A stretch of 64,000 nucleotides of DNA from Levilactobacillus mulengensis. Its GTDB lineage: Bacteria > Bacillota > Bacilli > Lactobacillales > Lactobacillaceae. Below the pieces are notes generated by a model. The model was given only the letters and a program-made list of their open reading frames with translations. It made no database searches and was not told where the DNA came from. Made by a program: the position numbers and the translations under genes. This document shows positions 63,754 through 64,000 of the stretch, one piece after another (the stretch's first letter is position 1; each line of letters begins with the position of its first letter). The DNA lies in the NCBI RefSeq assembly GCF_003946045.1, contig NZ_RHNW01000003.1, forward strand, positions 124,001-188,000, read 5' to 3'.

Positions 63754-64000
63754 AATGGTGGTTGCGGACAGTCGAATCTCTTTGGGTAAGAGGTCGGGGT
63801 CCTCAATCTTGGCGAGGAGCCGGTCGATAGCCGTCTGTCCCAGTTCGGCGATGGGTTGCTTGGCCGTGACGATGGGCTGTGGCAGAAAGTCGAACCAGTC
63901 CTGGTCATCGAACCCCCCCAATTGGAGGTGGGGCAGATTCAGGTCCGGAAGCTTACGGAGCACCTCTTCCATGATGGTGTTGTCGCCAACGAATAAGCCG
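63745..64000 (-). CDS. LacI-type transcriptional regulator, C-terminal part (cut by window end)
   Basis: The last about 85 residues of a sugar-sensing repressor. GLFVGDNTIMEEVLRKLPDL corresponds to the second ligand-binding lobe. LGGFDDQDWFDFLPQPIVTA then QPIAELGQTAIDRLLAKIEDP is the usual C-terminal part of LacI/GalR proteins (consensus GFDD...P.LTT...P...MG..A...L). The DNA-binding half lies beyond base 64000. It cannot be linked to a target operon from this fragment. Confidence 0.85.
   Translation of the reverse strand, partial: GLFVGDNTIMEEVLRKLPDLNLPHLQLGGFDDQDWFDFLPQPIVTAKQPIAELGQTAIDRLLAKIEDPDLLPKEIRLSATTISR

Overview
The window looks like a chromosomal segment of a heterofermentative lactobacillus, most likely Levilactobacillus or a close relative. 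This is inferred from the GC-rich coding sequence, low-GC-Gram-positive signals (strong AGGAGG ribosome sites, T-box and guanidine-I leaders, cre boxes, Rho-independent terminators), the padA/padR phenolic acid pair, a Leuconostoc-type mannitol 2-dehydrogenase and many small secreted lactobacillar proteins. No rRNA, tRNA, CRISPR array, transposase or phage gene was seen.

Layout. 0-3.2 kb: a lipoprotein, a beta-lactamase-fold lipoprotein and a cation diffusion facilitator. 3.6-7.1 kb: an AT-rich island with two unfamiliar genes, bounded by two imperfect copies of one junction that carry reciprocal gene relics. 7.4-16.8 kb: an S66 peptidase, HxlR regulators with an old yellow enzyme, a TetR-controlled wall-type protein, a MerR/MFS pair and a purine permease/phosphoribosyltransferase operon. 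17-21.6 kb: a divergent LacI-controlled alpha-glucoside locus. 21.8-31.8 kb: small secreted proteins, a T-box-controlled oligopeptide-binding protein, an EAL protein, an acetyltransferase and a five-gene operon in which every product starts with a zinc ribbon. 32.4-38.1 kb: TetR plus a divergent LepA, an oxalate decarboxylase gene split by an in-frame TAG, and a flavoprotein lacking its redox cysteines. 39-43.5 kb: Nudix, an HTH-antitoxin/Fic pair, padA/padR and a DUF4143 ATPase. 43.7-56 kb: secreted phosphatases and cell-surface proteins, and a GPH transporter/esterase/esterase-GH65 fusion operon. 56-62.4 kb: a guanidine-riboswitch YkkCD pair, glycerol dehydrogenase and a fructose-to-mannitol operon. 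62.4-64 kb: repeats, a candidate non-coding RNA, a pentapeptide-repeat protein and the end of a LacI-type regulator.

The most striking signal is between the genes. Two unrelated families of large structured repeats are scattered through the window. Family A (about 200-330 bp; nine copies plus one clipped by the left edge) and family B (about 170-200 bp; three copies plus a half copy) keep their helices paired while the paired sequences themselves change from copy to copy. That pattern indicates selection on an RNA (or single-stranded DNA) fold, not just copying of a sequence. Many copies begin at or inside the stop codon of the preceding gene, as if they were 3'-UTR modules. In one case the closing helix is formed with the last codons of lepA. 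A third, nearly invariant family C (two copies) lies between convergent genes and contains a terminator hairpin.

Functional themes are carbohydrate use (alpha-1,6-glucosides, a GH65 phosphorylase substrate, fructose/mannitol, glycerol) under LacI/CcpA-type control, detoxification (phenolic acids, guanidine, oxalate) and extracellular proteins. All assignments come from reading the sequence; no database search was run.
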